Made by a program: the position numbers and the translations under genes. A DNA stretch of 15,834 nucleotides from JAYTUJ01 sp043744615 (lineage in GTDB: Bacteria; Patescibacteriota; Minisyncoccia; Phycocordibacterales; CAIRYW01), in assembly GCA_043744615.1 (NCBI GenBank), contig JAYTUJ010000054.1, forward strand, positions 1 through 15,834, read 5' to 3'. Position 1 is the first letter of the stretch; every line of letters begins with the position of its first letter. A model generated the notes under the pieces. That model searched no databases and was not told where the DNA came from. It was given only the letters and a program-made list of their open reading frames with translations. Shown in pieces: positions 15,062-15,834 of this stretch.

Positions 15062-15834
15062 TTAAGCACCTTGATATCCCACAGTGTACTGTTTCAAATA
15101 ATATACGGGTGCATACGAACGTTTACTTTCTCTTAGTCCAGGAATACCCAAGTCTTGCTCAAGATTAATAAATTCAATTTTTTGTTCATGTAAAATTTTT
15201 GCGGTTTCGTGCCCCATGTATTCATATATTCCCTTAAATTCTTTTGTATTTGCCTTTTCATAATGACTCATACAAAAATTACCATTTATTTTTTCAAGAA
15301 TCCAAAATGCAATAAGTTTTTCATCTTTATACATCGCTGTTGTAATAGTGTTGTCGTAATCATAATCAGGTAATTGTAGAAAGCGGTTTATCGATATTGA
15401 TTCGTGTTCAGAATAATCAGCCTCACCTTTTTTATGTGTTTGCCACACAGTAAATAATTCAAAAATATCTTTTTTGACTTTTTGATCTTTTAAATCGACG
15501 AGTTTAACTTGTGCATTATGTTCTTTGATAAATCGTTTTACGTAATTTCTTTTCGACATAAATTCACCCCCCTCATATTTTCTGAGTTTATCGACTGATA
15601 ATATATAGTCAAAATTATCAGCGTCTTCTTGTATAGAGAACATTTCTAAATCAAGTTTTTTTAGGGTTTCTTCTGGAATTAACTTTAATTCTGGTTCGAA
15701 TCCTTCTTGCATAGCATAATCTAATAGTTTCTGTGTAGTACTAGAGACATTGTTTGTTCCTAAAAAAGATAAAAATGGTTTACCAGTTATATAATCAGAA
15801 AAACGTACGACAAGATTTTTGTTGAGCCACGAAA
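15062..15834 (-). CDS. DUF2156 / LPG-synthetase C-terminal-like protein, 5' end outside window
   Basis: The frame is open to the window edge, so the N-terminus is missing; 256 residues are visible, and the ATG at 15712 is internal. The C-terminal GNAT-like fold matches DUF2156, related to the catalytic half of lysyl-phosphatidylglycerol synthetase (MprF). Key marks are LRKYEGGEFMSKRNYVKRF (the Lys-Arg-Asn helix), FCMSHYEKANTKEFKGIYEY (the acyl-acceptor core), and NLEQDLGIPGLRESKRSY near the C-terminus. MprF-type enzymes transfer amino acids from aminoacyl-tRNA to membrane lipids; soluble DUF2156 proteins like this have no confirmed substrate. The visible N-terminal part (FSWLNKNLVVRF) fits the first of the two related GNAT folds. 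A role in the cell envelope is plausible but unproven. Confidence 0.85.
   Translation of the reverse strand, partial: SWLNKNLVVRFSDYITGKPFLSFLGTNNVSSTTQKLLDYAMQEGFEPELKLIPEETLKKLDLEMFSIQEDADNFDYILSVDKLRKYEGGEFMSKRNYVKRFIKEHNAQVKLVDLKDQKVKKDIFELFTVWQTHKKGEADYSEHESISINRFLQLPDYDYDNTITTAMYKDEKLIAFWILEKINGNFCMSHYEKANTKEFKGIYEYMGHETAKILHEQKIEFINLEQDLGIPGLRESKRSYAPVYYLKQYTVGYQGA

Noticed and set aside
1..15834. UGA recoding, as in Gracilibacteria or Absconditabacteria
   Set aside because: TGA serves as the stop at normal family lengths in the HD-domain, carboxypeptidase and ftsW genes, and no conserved domain is interrupted by TGA.
1..15834. tRNA genes, CRISPR arrays, transposases or prophage genes
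   Set aside because: Gaps between genes are nearly all under 35 bases, no regular repeat-spacer pattern or transposase motif was found, and the only longer gap (1-284) shows no tRNA arms.

Overview
The window looks like part of a Patescibacteria (Candidate Phyla Radiation) chromosome, most likely a Parcubacteria-type lineage. This is inferred from the AT-rich DNA, very tight gene packing, short versions of housekeeping enzymes, and small uncharacterised proteins of a kind I associate with that group. No rRNA or other marker in the window fixes the taxonomy. TGA is used as a normal stop (for example the HD-domain, carboxypeptidase and ftsW genes), so this is not one of the lineages that recode UGA to glycine.

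All genes I can support lie on the minus strand and should be read from right to left. At the right edge (15062-15834) is a DUF2156 / lysyl-phosphatidylglycerol-synthetase-C-like protein whose N-terminus lies outside the window. Next is a possible signalling module (12530-15035): an eight-helix membrane protein, a 94-residue soluble protein, and a cytosolic GAF-HisKA-HATPase sensor kinase. Two aminoacyl-tRNA synthetases follow (trpS, and an aspS that lacks the bacterial GAD insertion), then the condensin partners scpA and scpB.

The centre is a cell-wall block: a DD-carboxypeptidase, mraY, ftsW and murG. It is joined by stop/start overlaps except for a 12-bp mraY-ftsW gap. It makes lipid I and lipid II, polymerises glycan at the septum and trims peptide stems. 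Next come gltX and an exported coiled-coil M23 endopeptidase of the EnvC type, which fits septal peptidoglycan splitting. The array ends with a 79-residue membrane protein, an HD-domain phosphohydrolase and a putative PD-(D/E)XK-like nuclease. The last 284 bases (1-284) hold no supported gene. They contain a strong inverted repeat just past the last stop codon and a GC-richer stretch at the left edge.

The array combines translation, chromosome segregation, wall synthesis and wall splitting in one direction. Three internal gene starts have a good -10 box exactly six bases before the ATG, which predicts leaderless transcripts. None of the sixteen visible starts has a convincing Shine-Dalgarno motif. 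The main oddities are the possible split membrane sensor kinase, the compact AspRS, an Asp-to-Glu change at a catalytic position of MraY, and an 89-bp scpB/carboxypeptidase overlap.
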